The notes below the pieces were generated by a model, which searched no databases, was not told where the DNA came from, and saw only the letters and a list, made by a program, of their open reading frames with translations. From contig CAVWFB010000015.1 of NCBI GenBank assembly GCA_963754265.1, forward strand, positions 1 through 64,000: a DNA stretch of 64,000 nucleotides. The letters are read 5' to 3'. A program made the position numbers and the translations under genes. How positions within the stretch are numbered: the first letter of the stretch is position 1; every line of letters begins with the position of its first letter. The DNA comes from AC-32 sp963754265. GTDB lineage: Bacteria > Actinomycetota > Thermoleophilia > Gaiellales > Gaiellaceae. Shown in pieces: positions 43,669 through 52,433 of the stretch.

Positions 43669-43850
43669 GGCTCCGTGCGGTTACCCGCCCTGCAAGGGCA
43701 CGCGGGTGGGAAACCTCGTCCAGCTGGAGATGGAGGTCTTCCGCAGCTCGCTAACATCGCCGTTCGTTTCCGGGTCAGCTCAGGCTGACCGGCGGAGCCG
43801 GGCTTTTGCTCGGCGGGAGCCTCACGATGAACTCGACTGAGAGGGACAAG
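43669..43850. other. Intergenic segment between cmk and der
   Basis: A 7-bp hairpin GGTCAGC-TCAG-GCTGACC lies at 43773-43790, followed by a short T run (CTTTTGCT), a weak terminator-like arrangement. No gene seen. Confidence 0.3.
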
Positions 43851-43889
43851 AAGGAGGGGGCTCATGGGGGAACCCTGGGTTCCCCCATG
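43851..43889. repeat. Palindromic element, copy A
   Basis: Flank AAGGAGGGGGCTC, then CATGGGGGAACC / GGTTCCCCCATG (12-bp arms, 3-nt loop). The final ATG is the probable der start. It is related to the element at 55801-55840. Confidence 0.6.
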
Positions 43890-45194
43890 CGAGACGAGCT
43901 CGCCGGGACGGTCGCGGTGGTCGGCTTCCCCAACGTCGGGAAGTCCACGCTCGTCAACCGGCTGACGGAGTCGCGGGCGGCGGTCGTGCACGAGACGCCG
44001 GGCGTCACGCGCGACCGCAAGGAGCTCGTCGCGGACTGGAACGGACTGCGCTTCCGCCTGATCGACACCGGCGGCCTCGACATCGCGGATACCTCCCCGA
44101 TCACGCGCTCGGTCGCCGAGCAGGCGCGAACCGCGATCGCCGTGGCGGATGTCGTCCTCTTCGTCGTCGACGCGCGCGTCGGAGTCACGCCGGGTGACGA
44201 GGAGCTCGCCGGGATCCTGCGCCACGCGCGCAAGCCGGTGCTGCTGCTCGCGAACAAGATCGACGATCCCGGCCAGGACGCGCTCGCGCTCGAGTTCCAC
44301 CGGCTCGGCCTCGGCGACCCGGTTCCCGTCTCGGCCCATCACGGCCACGGCACCGGCGACCTGCTGGACGCCGTCGTCGACTTGCTTCCCGGGGCCGGCC
44401 CGCAGGAAGTTGGCGAGGACGCGATCCGCGTCGCGATCCTCGGCCGGCCGAACGTGGGCAAGTCGAGCCTGCTGAACGCGCTCCTGGGCGAGGAGCGGGT
44501 GATCGTCTCGGAGGCGCCGGGCACGACCCGCGACTCGATCGACACCGTGCTGCAGCGAGGCGACCGCACGTTCGTGCTCGTGGACACGGCAGGGATCCGG
44601 CGCAAGCGCAAGCAGCGCCAGGGGATCGAGTACTACTCGGAGCTGCGGGCCCTCACGGCCGCCGAGCGCGCCGACGTGGCGCTCGTGCTCGTCGACGCGA
44701 GCGAAGGCCTCGTCGACCAGGACCTCACGGTCGCCGACATCGCGCGCAAGGCGCAGAACTCGACCATCGTCGTCCTCTCCAAGTGGGACATCGCGCGCAT
44801 CGAGCTCGAGGAGGTACGCGACCGGATCCTTTCGCGCCTGCGACAGCGGCCGCCGATCGTGACCGTCTCCGCCAAGAGCGGCCGCGGGATCGGCCGGCTG
44901 CTCGACCGTGTCGAGCAGCTGTTCGAGAAGCACACGGCCCGCATCCCGACCGCCGAGCTGAATCGCTTCCTCGGCGAGCTGCGCGAGGCGCGCGAGCCTC
45001 CGGCCAAGGGCGGGAAGCGCCTGAACCTCCTTTACGGGACCCAGGTGCAGACGCGCCCGCCGCGCTTCCGCTTCTTCGTCAACGACCCGGGTCTGATCAC
45101 CCGCGACTACGCCTACTGGGTCGAGAATCAGCTGCGTGACCGCTTCGACCTCCAGGGCATTCCTGTCTCGATCGACTTCGTGAGGAAGTCGTGA
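43887..45194 (+). CDS. der: Ribosome-assembly GTPase Der (EngA)
   Basis: A 435-residue protein with two tandem GTPase domains and a C-terminal KH-like domain, acting in 50S maturation. First G1 is VVGFPNVGKSTLVNRLTES, second G1 is ILGRPNVGKSSLLNALLGEE. G3 motifs are DTGG and DTAG; SKWD is the second G4. In-frame ATGs exist upstream (43827), but residues before 43887 derive from the palindromic element and show no similarity to GTPases. If ATG 43887 is used it lies in the 3' arm of that hairpin, which could limit translation. It overlaps gpsA by 4 bases. Confidence 0.94.
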   Translation: MRDELAGTVAVVGFPNVGKSTLVNRLTESRAAVVHETPGVTRDRKELVADWNGLRFRLIDTGGLDIADTSPITRSVAEQARTAIAVADVVLFVVDARVGVTPGDEELAGILRHARKPVLLLANKIDDPGQDALALEFHRLGLGDPVPVSAHHGHGTGDLLDAVVDLLPGAGPQEVGEDAIRVAILGRPNVGKSSLLNALLGEERVIVSEAPGTTRDSIDTVLQRGDRTFVLVDTAGIRRKRKQRQGIEYYSELRALTAAERADVALVLVDASEGLVDQDLTVADIARKAQNSTIVVLSKWDIARIELEEVRDRILSRLRQRPPIVTVSAKSGRGIGRLLDRVEQLFEKHTARIPTAELNRFLGELREAREPPAKGGKRLNLLYGTQVQTRPPRFRFFVNDPGLITRDYAYWVENQLRDRFDLQGIPVSIDFVRKS

Positions 45195-46144
45195 GGGCGG
45201 CGGTGGTGGGAGCCGGGGCGTGGGGGACGGCGTTCAGCAGCCTGCTCGCCGCCCGCGGCCACGACGTCACGCTCGCCTGCCGCGACCCGGAGCAGGCGCG
45301 CGCGATCGACGAGACGGGCCACAACCCGCGTCATCTCCCGAGCGCCGACCTGAGCGGTGTCTCCGCGACGACGGTCGACGACCCGTCGCTGGCCGGCGTC
45401 GACCTGCACGTGGTCGCCGTGCCGAGCCGGGCCTTCGGCCAGGTCGTGCGCGCGTTGCCGGGGGCGGCTCCGGTGCTGAGCCTGACGAAGGGGCTCGACC
45501 CCGAGACCGGCAGCCGCCTCTCGGAGCTCGTCGAGCGCCGCGGGGCCGCCGTGCTCTCCGGTCCGACCTTCGCCGAGGAGATCGCAGACGGCCTGCCGGC
45601 GGCCGCCGTGATCGCGAGCTCAGATCATGGCCTTGCGCTCGAGCTCCAGGAGGCCGTCAACTCGCTGACCTTCAGGGTCTACGTCAACGAGGACCTCGTC
45701 GGGGTCGAGCTCTGTGCGGCGGCGAAGAACGTGATGGCGCTCGCCGCCGGAGGGGTGGACGGGCTCGGGCTCGGCGACAACGCGAAAGCGGCCATGATCG
45801 CGCGCGGGCTCGCCGAGATGGCACGGCTCGGAGAGGCCTGCGGCGCCCGCAGCGAGACCTTCTCCGGCCTCGCAGGGATGGGCGACCTGAGCGTCACCTG
45901 CTGGAGCCGCCACGGCCGCAACCGTCAGGCCGGTGAGCTGATCGCCAGGGGCTCCTCACCCGAGGAGGCGGCCGACCGAATCGGTACCGTGGAAGGCCTT
46001 ACGACCGCACCTGTCCTCCGTGACCTCTCGCGGCGCCTCGGGATCGAGCTGCCCATCACCGAAGGCGTCTGCCAGGTGCTTGACGGGGAGGATTTGCACG
46101 ACTTAGCTGCGAATTTGATGGGCCGCCAGCCCACTCGCGAATGA
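45191..46144 (+). CDS. gpsA: Glycerol-3-phosphate dehydrogenase [NAD(P)+]
   Basis: A 317-residue enzyme that makes sn-glycerol 3-phosphate for phospholipids. NAD(P)-binding AAVVGAGAWGTAFSSLLAA, LSLTKGLDPETGSRL, the catalytic Lys in VELCAAAKNVMALAAGGVDG, and MARLGEACGARSETFSGLAG. GTG 45191 overlaps the der stop by 4 bases. The length is normal. Confidence 0.95.
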   Translation: MRAAVVGAGAWGTAFSSLLAARGHDVTLACRDPEQARAIDETGHNPRHLPSADLSGVSATTVDDPSLAGVDLHVVAVPSRAFGQVVRALPGAAPVLSLTKGLDPETGSRLSELVERRGAAVLSGPTFAEEIADGLPAAAVIASSDHGLALELQEAVNSLTFRVYVNEDLVGVELCAAAKNVMALAAGGVDGLGLGDNAKAAMIARGLAEMARLGEACGARSETFSGLAGMGDLSVTCWSRHGRNRQAGELIARGSSPEEAADRIGTVEGLTTAPVLRDLSRRLGIELPITEGVCQVLDGEDLHDLAANLMGRQPTRE

Positions 46145-47622
46145 AACGTCTTCTCAGAGCCCTTCCGATCGCCCTGCTCGCGGCCCTGGCCGTGACCGTC
46201 TCGGGCTGCGGCAGCACCGGCACGACTGCCTCCTCGAGCAGTGAGTCGGGCGCGAAGCTGGTGCGGCCGGGCGTCGTCGCGTTCGTGACGGTGAACAGCG
46301 ATCTCGAGTCGAGCCAGTGGAAGCAGCTCGACGAGCTCGCGAAGAAGTTCCCCGGCCGCGACAAGGCGCTCGCCCGGATCGAGCACGCGTTCACGAAGCA
46401 GGGCGTCGACTTCAAGGACGACGTCGAGCCGGCGCTCGGGCCGGAGGTCGACCTCGCAGTCGCCCTCGGCACCGGTGACCGCGAGACCGCAGTCGTCGCG
46501 CTGACCAAGCCGGACGACCCGGACAAGTTCAAGGCGCTCGTCGCCAAGCTGAACGCAAGCGACTCGGCCGGCGAGAAGGCGGTCTACCGGGAGGTCGGCG
46601 GCTGGTACGCGCTCTCCGACAAACAGGCTTCGATCGCGCGCGTGCTCGCGAGCGGCGGCGAGACGCTCGCCAACGACGCGACCTACAAGGAGGCGCTCGG
46701 CCAGCTGTCGGGCGAGACACTGGTGAAGGCGTTCGTCGACGGGCCGCAGCTCAACGCTGCAATCCAGCAGGCGGCCAAGGAGTCGCGCTCGCCCTTCGGT
46801 GCGTCGGCCTTCGGCGGGTTCGAGGGCGTCCGGTACGTAGCGGCTGCCGCGAGCGCCGAGGACGACGGCATCCGCGTCCACGGCGCCTGGAACGGCGGCA
46901 ACCTCGGCGGCGCCGACTTCGCCTCGAAGCTCCTCGGAGGCGTCCCCGGCGACGCGCTCGCCTTGCTGAACGTCGACGGATCGGGCACGGCCGATCAGAT
47001 CGAGAAGCTCGAGGAGAACCCGGGGTTCGCCGCGGCGCTGAAGCGCTTCGAGGCGTCGCTCGGCGTTCCCTACGACGACGTGCTCGACCTGATCCGCAAC
47101 GAGATCGCGCTCTACGTGCGGCCCGGCGCCCTGATCCCGGAGGTGACGCTCGTCCTCGAGCCGAAGGACGAGAGCAAGGCGCTCTCGACGCTGGACACGG
47201 TGGCGGAGCACATCGCGGCGATGACCGGCGGCAAGGTCGAGTCCGGCACGCAGGGCGGGCACGAGGTCAAGACGGTGAACTTCGGCCAGTTCGCGATCCA
47301 TTACGGCGAGACCGGCGGCAAGATCGTGATCACGAGCGGCGTGAACGGGATCGCCGACTACGGTGCCCCGGGCGAGCACGTGCCGGACAGCGCGGACTTC
47401 AAGGAGGCGAAGGATGCTGCCGGCATGCCGGACACGACCGGCGGGGTGGTGTTCATCGACATCAAGAACCTCGTGCCGCTTATCCAGGGCTTCGCCGGCC
47501 TGGCCGGGGGGAACCTGCCCAGCGACACGTTCGACAACCTGCGCCCGCTGCGCTCGTTCCTCGCCTGGACGGAAGGTCAGGGCGAGACGCGGAGCTTCGA
47601 CGCGTTTCTCGAGATCAAGTAG
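46141..47622 (+). CDS. DUF3352-domain lipoprotein
   Basis: A 493-residue protein with a signal peptide and lipobox TVSGC (Cys23), then a Ser-rich linker (TTASSSSESG) and a DUF3352 domain: VRPGVVAFVTVNSDLESSQW, GVDFKDDVEPALGPEVDLAV, VLASGGETLANDATYKEALG and GVVFIDIKNLVPLIQGFAG. The function is unknown. It overlaps gpsA by 4 bases; metK follows with a -10 box on its stop codon. Confidence 0.85.
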   Translation: MKRLLRALPIALLAALAVTVSGCGSTGTTASSSSESGAKLVRPGVVAFVTVNSDLESSQWKQLDELAKKFPGRDKALARIEHAFTKQGVDFKDDVEPALGPEVDLAVALGTGDRETAVVALTKPDDPDKFKALVAKLNASDSAGEKAVYREVGGWYALSDKQASIARVLASGGETLANDATYKEALGQLSGETLVKAFVDGPQLNAAIQQAAKESRSPFGASAFGGFEGVRYVAAAASAEDDGIRVHGAWNGGNLGGADFASKLLGGVPGDALALLNVDGSGTADQIEKLEENPGFAAALKRFEASLGVPYDDVLDLIRNEIALYVRPGALIPEVTLVLEPKDESKALSTLDTVAEHIAAMTGGKVESGTQGGHEVKTVNFGQFAIHYGETGGKIVITSGVNGIADYGAPGEHVPDSADFKEAKDAAGMPDTTGGVVFIDIKNLVPLIQGFAGLAGGNLPSDTFDNLRPLRSFLAWTEGQGETRSFDAFLEIK

Positions 47623-47625
47623 CCT
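47620..47625 (+). promoter_or_regulatory. -10 element, metK
   Basis: TAGCCT with an 8-nt spacer to GTG 47634. It overlaps the TAG stop of the DUF3352 gene. Confidence 0.45.
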
Positions 47626-47633
47626 GCCGCGCC

Positions 47634-48881
47634 GTGGCACCACGTGAGTTTCTGTTCACCTCGGAGTCGGTCACCGAGGGCCATCCGGACAAGATCGCCG
47701 ATCAGGTCTCGGACACCGTGCTCGACGCGGTGCTCGCCGACGACCCGAACGGCCGCGTCGCCTGCGAGACCCTGATCACGACCGGCCTCGTCGTGGTCGC
47801 CGGGGAGATCACGACCGAGACGTACGTGGACATCCCCGCGATCGTCCGGAAGCGGATCGCAGAGATCGGCTACACGCATTCGGAGTGGGGCTTCGACGCC
47901 CATACCTGCGGCGTCGTCGCGGCGATCGACGAGCAGTCGCCGGACATTGCGCAGGGCGTCGACTCCTCGTACGAGACCCAGCACGACCCGGCGGACGACC
48001 CGCTGGACCAGGTCGGCGCAGGCGACCAGGGGATGATGTTCGGCTACGCGACGCGCGAGACCCCCGAGCTGATGCCGCTGCCGATCATGCTCGCGCACAA
48101 GATCTGCAAGCGGCTCGCCGAGGTGCGCAAGGTCGGCGACCTGCCCTACCTGCGGCCCGACGGCAAGGCGCAGGTGACGGTGCGGTACGAGGTCGACGAC
48201 GACGGCCACCAGTCTCCGGTCGAGATCGAGCGCATCCTCGTCTCCACCCAGCACGCCGAGGGCTGCGACGCCGAGACGCTGATCAAGCCCGACCTGATCG
48301 AGCGCGTGCTGCACCCGATCCTCCCGTCGCACCTGTACGACGAGAAGCGGCTCCAGGAGCGCGACTTCGTCTACGTCAACCCGACTGGCAAGTTCGTGAT
48401 CGGCGGCCCGATGGGCGACACCGGCCTCACCGGCCGCAAGATCATCGTCGACACGTACGGCGGCGCGGCGCGTCACGGCGGGGGCGCCTTCTCGGGCAAG
48501 GATCCTACGAAGGTCGACCGCTCGGCGGCCTACGCGGCCCGCTACGTGGCCAAGAACGTGGTCGCGGCCGAGCTCGCCGACCGCTGCGAGGTCAACGTCG
48601 CCTACGCGATCGGCGTCGCGAAGCCGGTCTCGATCGCCGTGCGCACCTTCGGCTCCGAGCGGATCCCGATGGCGCGGATCGAAGAGCTGATCGACGAGCA
48701 CTTCGACCTCCGCCCGGGAGCGATCTTGCGTGACCTCGACCTGAAGCGGCCGATCTACGCGAAGACCGCGGCGTACGGCCACTTCGGCCGCGACGACCAC
48801 GACTTCACCTGGGAGCGGACGGACAAGGCCGATGCGCTCCGCTCGGCGGCCGGGATCGCCGCCGCCTCCGCCTCGGCCTAG
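47634..48881 (+). CDS. metK: S-adenosylmethionine synthetase
   Basis: A 415-residue enzyme making S-adenosylmethionine from methionine and ATP. Motifs: SVTEGHPDKIADQVSDTVLD, GAGDQGMMFGYATRETPELM, GGAARHGGGAFSGKDPTKVD and AYGHFGRDDHDFTWERTD at the C-terminus. GTG 47634 is the start. No SAM riboswitch is seen upstream. It converges on the DtxR gene with a 4-base overlap. Confidence 0.97.
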   Translation: MAPREFLFTSESVTEGHPDKIADQVSDTVLDAVLADDPNGRVACETLITTGLVVVAGEITTETYVDIPAIVRKRIAEIGYTHSEWGFDAHTCGVVAAIDEQSPDIAQGVDSSYETQHDPADDPLDQVGAGDQGMMFGYATRETPELMPLPIMLAHKICKRLAEVRKVGDLPYLRPDGKAQVTVRYEVDDDGHQSPVEIERILVSTQHAEGCDAETLIKPDLIERVLHPILPSHLYDEKRLQERDFVYVNPTGKFVIGGPMGDTGLTGRKIIVDTYGGAARHGGGAFSGKDPTKVDRSAAYAARYVAKNVVAAELADRCEVNVAYAIGVAKPVSIAVRTFGSERIPMARIEELIDEHFDLRPGAILRDLDLKRPIYAKTAAYGHFGRDDHDFTWERTDKADALRSAAGIAAASASA

Positions 48882-49561
48882 GCGGGCCGCACGAACAGGC
48901 CGGACGCGGCCTTCTCGGCGATCGTCTTCTCGTCGCCGTCCAACCGCACCGTCAGCTGCTCGGCCGCCGGCTGCGCCTCGCGCACCTCGACGTCGGTGCC
49001 CGGGACGAACCCTTGGTCGTAGAACCAGTGCAGGAGCTCGCCGTCGTGCTCGGCCAGGCGGACGATCGTGGCGCGCGAGCCCGGCTCGAGCTCGGACAGC
49101 GGCGCGAGCTCGCGGTTCTCGGCCTGTTCGAAGTCGGTGTCGACCGGCCAGCCGTGGGGGCAGCGGTCGGGATGGCCGAGCCGCTCGCTGACGCGCTCGA
49201 TCATGTCGTCGCTGAAGCTCTCGCCGATCTCGTCGGCGTGCACGTGGGCCTCGGCCGGGGTGTAGCCCATGAAGTCGGTCAGGAGCCGCTCGACGATCCG
49301 GTGCTTGCGCACCACGCGCTCGGCCCGCTCGCGCCCGGTGGCGGTCAGGATCGCCTCCTTGTGCTCGCCTCGCTCCACGAGGCCCTCGGACTCGAGGCGC
49401 TTCAGCATCTCGCCGGCCGAGGCGCGCGAGACGCCGAGCATCTCGGCGACCCGTGAGGCGAGGGTGGGAGAGCCCTGCGTCTGGGGCCGGTACTCGCCGA
49501 TCGGGAAGGCGAGGAAGTAGATCGTCTCCAGGTACTCGTCAACGGAATGGCCCTGCGCCAC
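48878..49561 (-). CDS. DtxR/MntR-family metal-dependent regulator
   Basis: A 227-residue regulator. The N-terminal winged helix includes VAEMLGVSRASAGEMLKRLE, followed by a dimerisation domain with KHRIVERLLTDFMGYTPAEA and HVHADEIGESFSDDMIERV, then an SH3-like/FeoA-type C-terminal domain with GELLHWFYDQGFVPGTDVEV. The E-H metal-ligand pair usual in the family reads E-S here. It diverges from a ZIP transporter, with a perfect palindrome between them, so autoregulation and transporter control are likely. GTG 49561 has TAGAGT 9 nt upstream. Confidence 0.9.
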   Translation of the reverse strand: MAQGHSVDEYLETIYFLAFPIGEYRPQTQGSPTLASRVAEMLGVSRASAGEMLKRLESEGLVERGEHKEAILTATGRERAERVVRKHRIVERLLTDFMGYTPAEAHVHADEIGESFSDDMIERVSERLGHPDRCPHGWPVDTDFEQAENRELAPLSELEPGSRATIVRLAEHDGELLHWFYDQGFVPGTDVEVREAQPAAEQLTVRLDGDEKTIAEKAASGLFVRPA

Positions 49562-49584
49562 GGTCTCGCAACTCTACTTGCGCC

Positions 49585-49610
49585 CTTTTGTAAGGGTGCC
49601 CTTACAAAAG
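49585..49610. promoter_or_regulatory. Palindromic operator between DtxR-like and ZIP genes
   Basis: CTTTTGTAAGGG-TG-CCCTTACAAAAG, perfect 12-bp arms. It overlaps the probable -35 regions of both divergent promoters (-10 boxes TAGTGT at 49615 and TAGAGT at 49571-49576 on the minus strand). The AAGG...CCTT core resembles DtxR/MntR-type sites. Confidence 0.75.
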
Positions 49611-49614
49611 CTGC

Positions 49615-49620
49615 TAGTGT
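49615..49620 (+). promoter_or_regulatory. -10 element, ZIP transporter
   Basis: TAGTGT with an 8-nt spacer to ATG 49629, 4 bases after the operator palindrome. Confidence 0.5.
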
Positions 49621-49628
49621 CGCCGGCG

Positions 49629-50459
49629 ATGTCGACCGGCCAGATCCTGCTCCTCGGCGCCCTCGCCGGCGTCACGATCTTCATCGGACTGCCGATGGGG
49701 CGTGTCCAGGGCATCAGCCAGGACGTCAAGGCCTTCCTCAGCGCCACCGCGACCGGGATCCTGCTCTTCATCCTCTGGGACGTCCTCGTCGAGGCGATCG
49801 AGCCCGTCGAAGACGCGCTGAACGCGAAGGACTGGAGCCGCTTCTCGTGGCTGTCCGCTCTGGCGTTCGCCGGCTTCGCACTCGGCCTGCTCAGCCTCGT
49901 CTACTACGACAGCTGGATGAAGGCGCGCCGGCGGAAGGCGTTCCTCGGCCCGGGCGCCGCCTCGGCGACCGAGCTCGAGCACTCACACTTCGTCGGCCTG
50001 TCGCCCGCGCGCTGGCTCGCGCTCTTCATCGCCACCGGGATCGGGCTGCACAACTTCTCCGAGGGCCTCGCGATCGGCCAGGCGGCGGCCACGGACAAGA
50101 TCAGCCTGGCCTACGTGCTGGTGATCGGCTTCGGCCTGCACAACGCGACCGAGGGCTTCGGCATCGTCGCACCGCTCTCCGGGGATGCAGAGAAGCCGAG
50201 CTGGCGCTTCCTGGCGCTCCTGGGCGTGATCGGCGGGGCGCCGACCTTCTTCGGCACCGTCGTCGGGCAGGCGTGGACGTCGACCGCCGTGTCGGTGCTG
50301 TTCCTCACGCTCGCCGCGGGCTCGATCCTCTACGTGGTGATGGAGCTGCTCAACGTCTGCCGCCTCTTCTCGAGCAAGACCGTCACAGCCTGGGGCCTGA
50401 TCCTCGGGCTGACGCTCGGCTTCGCCACGGACTTCGTGCTCGTCGCCGCCGGCGTCTAG
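49629..50459 (+). CDS. ZIP-family metal transporter
   Basis: A 276-residue transporter with about eight helices. Metal-site motifs in helices 4 and 5: GIGLHNFSEGLAIGQAAAT and GFGLHNATEGFGIVAPL (HNxxEG). These match the ZIP/ZupT/GufA group, which imports Zn or other divalent ions. It is under the probable control of the divergent DtxR-like regulator. Metal specificity cannot be assigned. Confidence 0.9.
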   Translation: MSTGQILLLGALAGVTIFIGLPMGRVQGISQDVKAFLSATATGILLFILWDVLVEAIEPVEDALNAKDWSRFSWLSALAFAGFALGLLSLVYYDSWMKARRRKAFLGPGAASATELEHSHFVGLSPARWLALFIATGIGLHNFSEGLAIGQAAATDKISLAYVLVIGFGLHNATEGFGIVAPLSGDAEKPSWRFLALLGVIGGAPTFFGTVVGQAWTSTAVSVLFLTLAAGSILYVVMELLNVCRLFSSKTVTAWGLILGLTLGFATDFVLVAAGV

Positions 50460-50474
50460 CTCCGAGCTCGACGC

Positions 50475-50480
50475 TAACGT
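50475..50480 (+). promoter_or_regulatory. -10 element, priA
   Basis: TAACGT with a 7-nt spacer to GTG 50488. Confidence 0.5.
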
Positions 50481-50487
50481 CGGCGAT

Positions 50488-52416
50488 GTGCGTTTCGGCA
50501 CCGTAGTCCCGCTCGTCACCGCGCGCTCTCTCGGCGGGCGGGAGTTCACGTACGAGCTCCCGGACGGCGCGGGCAAGGGTGCGGTGGTCTCGGTGCCGTT
50601 CGGACGATCACGCGCGCGGGGCGTGGTGGTCGAGGTCGTGGATGCGCCGCCCGAGGGCGTGCGTCCGCTGCCGGTCGAGAAGGTCGTCCACGAGCTGCCG
50701 GCGACGCTGATCGACCTCGCCCTCTGGCTGGCGGAGTACTACGGCTCCACGCCGGCGCGGGCGCTGGAGCTGGTGGCGCCCGTTCGCCGGGCTCGGCGGA
50801 AGGAACAGGCGCCGCCCGGGGAGCGGCAGTCGCTCGAGGGCGAGGCGGCTCCCGAGCGCCTGAGCGACGCGCAGGAGCAGGCCGTCTCGCGGGTGGTCGA
50901 CGCGCTCGACGCCGGCGGCGGCCACTTTCTCCTCTACGGCGCCACCGGGAGCGGCAAGACCGAGGTCTACCTCCAGGCCGCCGCCGCCGCGCTCGAGCGC
51001 GGGCTGGGGACGATCGTGCTCGTGCCGGAGATCGCGCTCGCCCCGCAGACCGTCGGCCGCTTTCGAGCCCGCTTCGGCGACTCGGTGGCGGTCATGCACT
51101 CCGGGCTGACCGAGGCCGAGCGTCGCGACGAGCGTGAGCGCATCGCGGATGGCCGGGCGCGCGTGGTCGTCGGCGCCCGTTCGGCGGTCTTCGCCCCGAT
51201 GCGCGGCGTCGGCCTGATCTGCGTCGACGAGGAGCACGACGCCTCGTACAAGCAGGAGTCGGATCCGCGCTACGACGCGCGCACGGTGGCGGCGAAGAGG
51301 GCGGCGCTCGAAGGGGCGGTGGCGGTGTACGGAAGCGCGACGCCGAGGCCCGAGAGCTGGGCGCGCCTCGAGCGGATCGAGCTCGGCGAGCGGCTCGGCG
51401 GCCCCTTGCCGTCGGTGCGGATCGTCGATCTCCGCCGCGAGGCCGGGTACCCGCTCTCGGCGCCGCTGCTCGCCGAGCTCGGGAAGGTGGCCGAGAACGG
51501 CGGCAAGGCGATCCTGCTCCTCAACCGGCGAGGGATCGCGCCCGCGCTGCACTGCCGCGCCTGCGGCACGACCTTCCGCTGCCCGGACTGCGACGTGGCG
51601 CTCGTGCTCCACCGCGACGGGTCGCTTCGCTGCCACCACTGCGGCCACTCGGAGCCCGCGCCGGACGAGTGCCCCGTCTGCCGCTCCACCGACCTGGCGA
51701 GGATCGGGGCCGGGACGCAGCGCCTCGAGCGCGAGCTGGCGGCGAAGGTGCCCGAGCTGGAGCTGATCCGCCTCGACGCGGACACGGTCGAGCATCCCGA
51801 GGAGCTGGCGGCGGCGCTGCAGCGCTTCCGCGAGAGCGACCGGGCAGTGCTCCTCGGCACGCAGATGGTGGCGAAGGGCCACCACTTCGCGGGGGTCGCG
51901 CTGGCGGCGGTGGTGGATGCCGACACGGGCCTCGGCCTGCCCGACTTCCGCGCCGAGGAGCGCACCTTCCAGCTCGTCACGCAGCTCGCAGGGCGCAGCG
52001 GGCGCGACGCGCCGGGCAAGGTGATCGTCCAGAGCTTCCAGCCGGACGCGAGGCCGCTCGAGCTCGCTGCGCGCCACGACGTGCCCCGGTTCCTCGCCGA
52101 CGAGCTTGCCCGCCGCGAAGAGCTCGGCTACCCACCGTTCCGCCACATCGTTCGCGTCGTCGTCTCGGGCCCGGACGAGGACGGCCCGCGGACGCTGCTC
52201 GAAGAAGTTCGCCCGGGCCTCGAGGGGACCGGCGACCTGCTCGGCCCCGCGCCGCTCCTTCGCCTGCGCGGCCGCCACCGGGCACAGCTCGTCGCGAAGA
52301 CCGACGAGCCGCGGCGCTTCGCCGGGCGCGCGGCGCAGCTGCTCGCCGCGGCGGCTCCCGCCATGCGGAAGGCGAAGCTGACCGCGGTCGTGGACGTGGA
52401 CCCACAAGCCCTCTGA
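50488..52416 (+). CDS. priA: Primosomal protein N' (replication restart helicase-like)
   Basis: A 642-residue superfamily 2 helicase homologue for replication restart. Walker A is LLYGATGSGKTEVYLQAAAA, Walker B is VDEEHDASYKQ, and eight Cys lie in zinc-binding clusters from CRACGTTFRCPDCD to CHHCGHSEPAPDECPVC. Motif V region GTQMVAKGHHFAGVALAAV and LVTQLAGRSGRDAPGKVIVQ are intact. Many actinobacterial PriA proteins lack helicase motifs; this one retains them. GTG 50488 is the start. It heads a run of translation and riboflavin genes. Confidence 0.95.
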   Translation: MRFGTVVPLVTARSLGGREFTYELPDGAGKGAVVSVPFGRSRARGVVVEVVDAPPEGVRPLPVEKVVHELPATLIDLALWLAEYYGSTPARALELVAPVRRARRKEQAPPGERQSLEGEAAPERLSDAQEQAVSRVVDALDAGGGHFLLYGATGSGKTEVYLQAAAAALERGLGTIVLVPEIALAPQTVGRFRARFGDSVAVMHSGLTEAERRDERERIADGRARVVVGARSAVFAPMRGVGLICVDEEHDASYKQESDPRYDARTVAAKRAALEGAVAVYGSATPRPESWARLERIELGERLGGPLPSVRIVDLRREAGYPLSAPLLAELGKVAENGGKAILLLNRRGIAPALHCRACGTTFRCPDCDVALVLHRDGSLRCHHCGHSEPAPDECPVCRSTDLARIGAGTQRLERELAAKVPELELIRLDADTVEHPEELAAALQRFRESDRAVLLGTQMVAKGHHFAGVALAAVVDADTGLGLPDFRAEERTFQLVTQLAGRSGRDAPGKVIVQSFQPDARPLELAARHDVPRFLADELARREELGYPPFRHIVRVVVSGPDEDGPRTLLEEVRPGLEGTGDLLGPAPLLRLRGRHRAQLVAKTDEPRRFAGRAAQLLAAAAPAMRKAKLTAVVDVDPQAL

Positions 52417-52420
52417 GACC

Positions 52421-52426
52421 TAAGAT
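52421..52426 (+). promoter_or_regulatory. -10 element, def
   Basis: TAAGAT with a 7-nt spacer to GTG 52434. It overlaps an alternative ATG 52425. Confidence 0.5.
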
Positions 52427-52433
52427 GCACGCC

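Noticed and set aside
43827..43886. N-terminal extension of Der
   Set aside because: The in-frame codons are made of the palindromic element and show no similarity to GTPases.
47580..47640. SAM riboswitch before metK
   Set aside because: Only 11 bases separate metK from the upstream stop, and the upstream sequence is coding.
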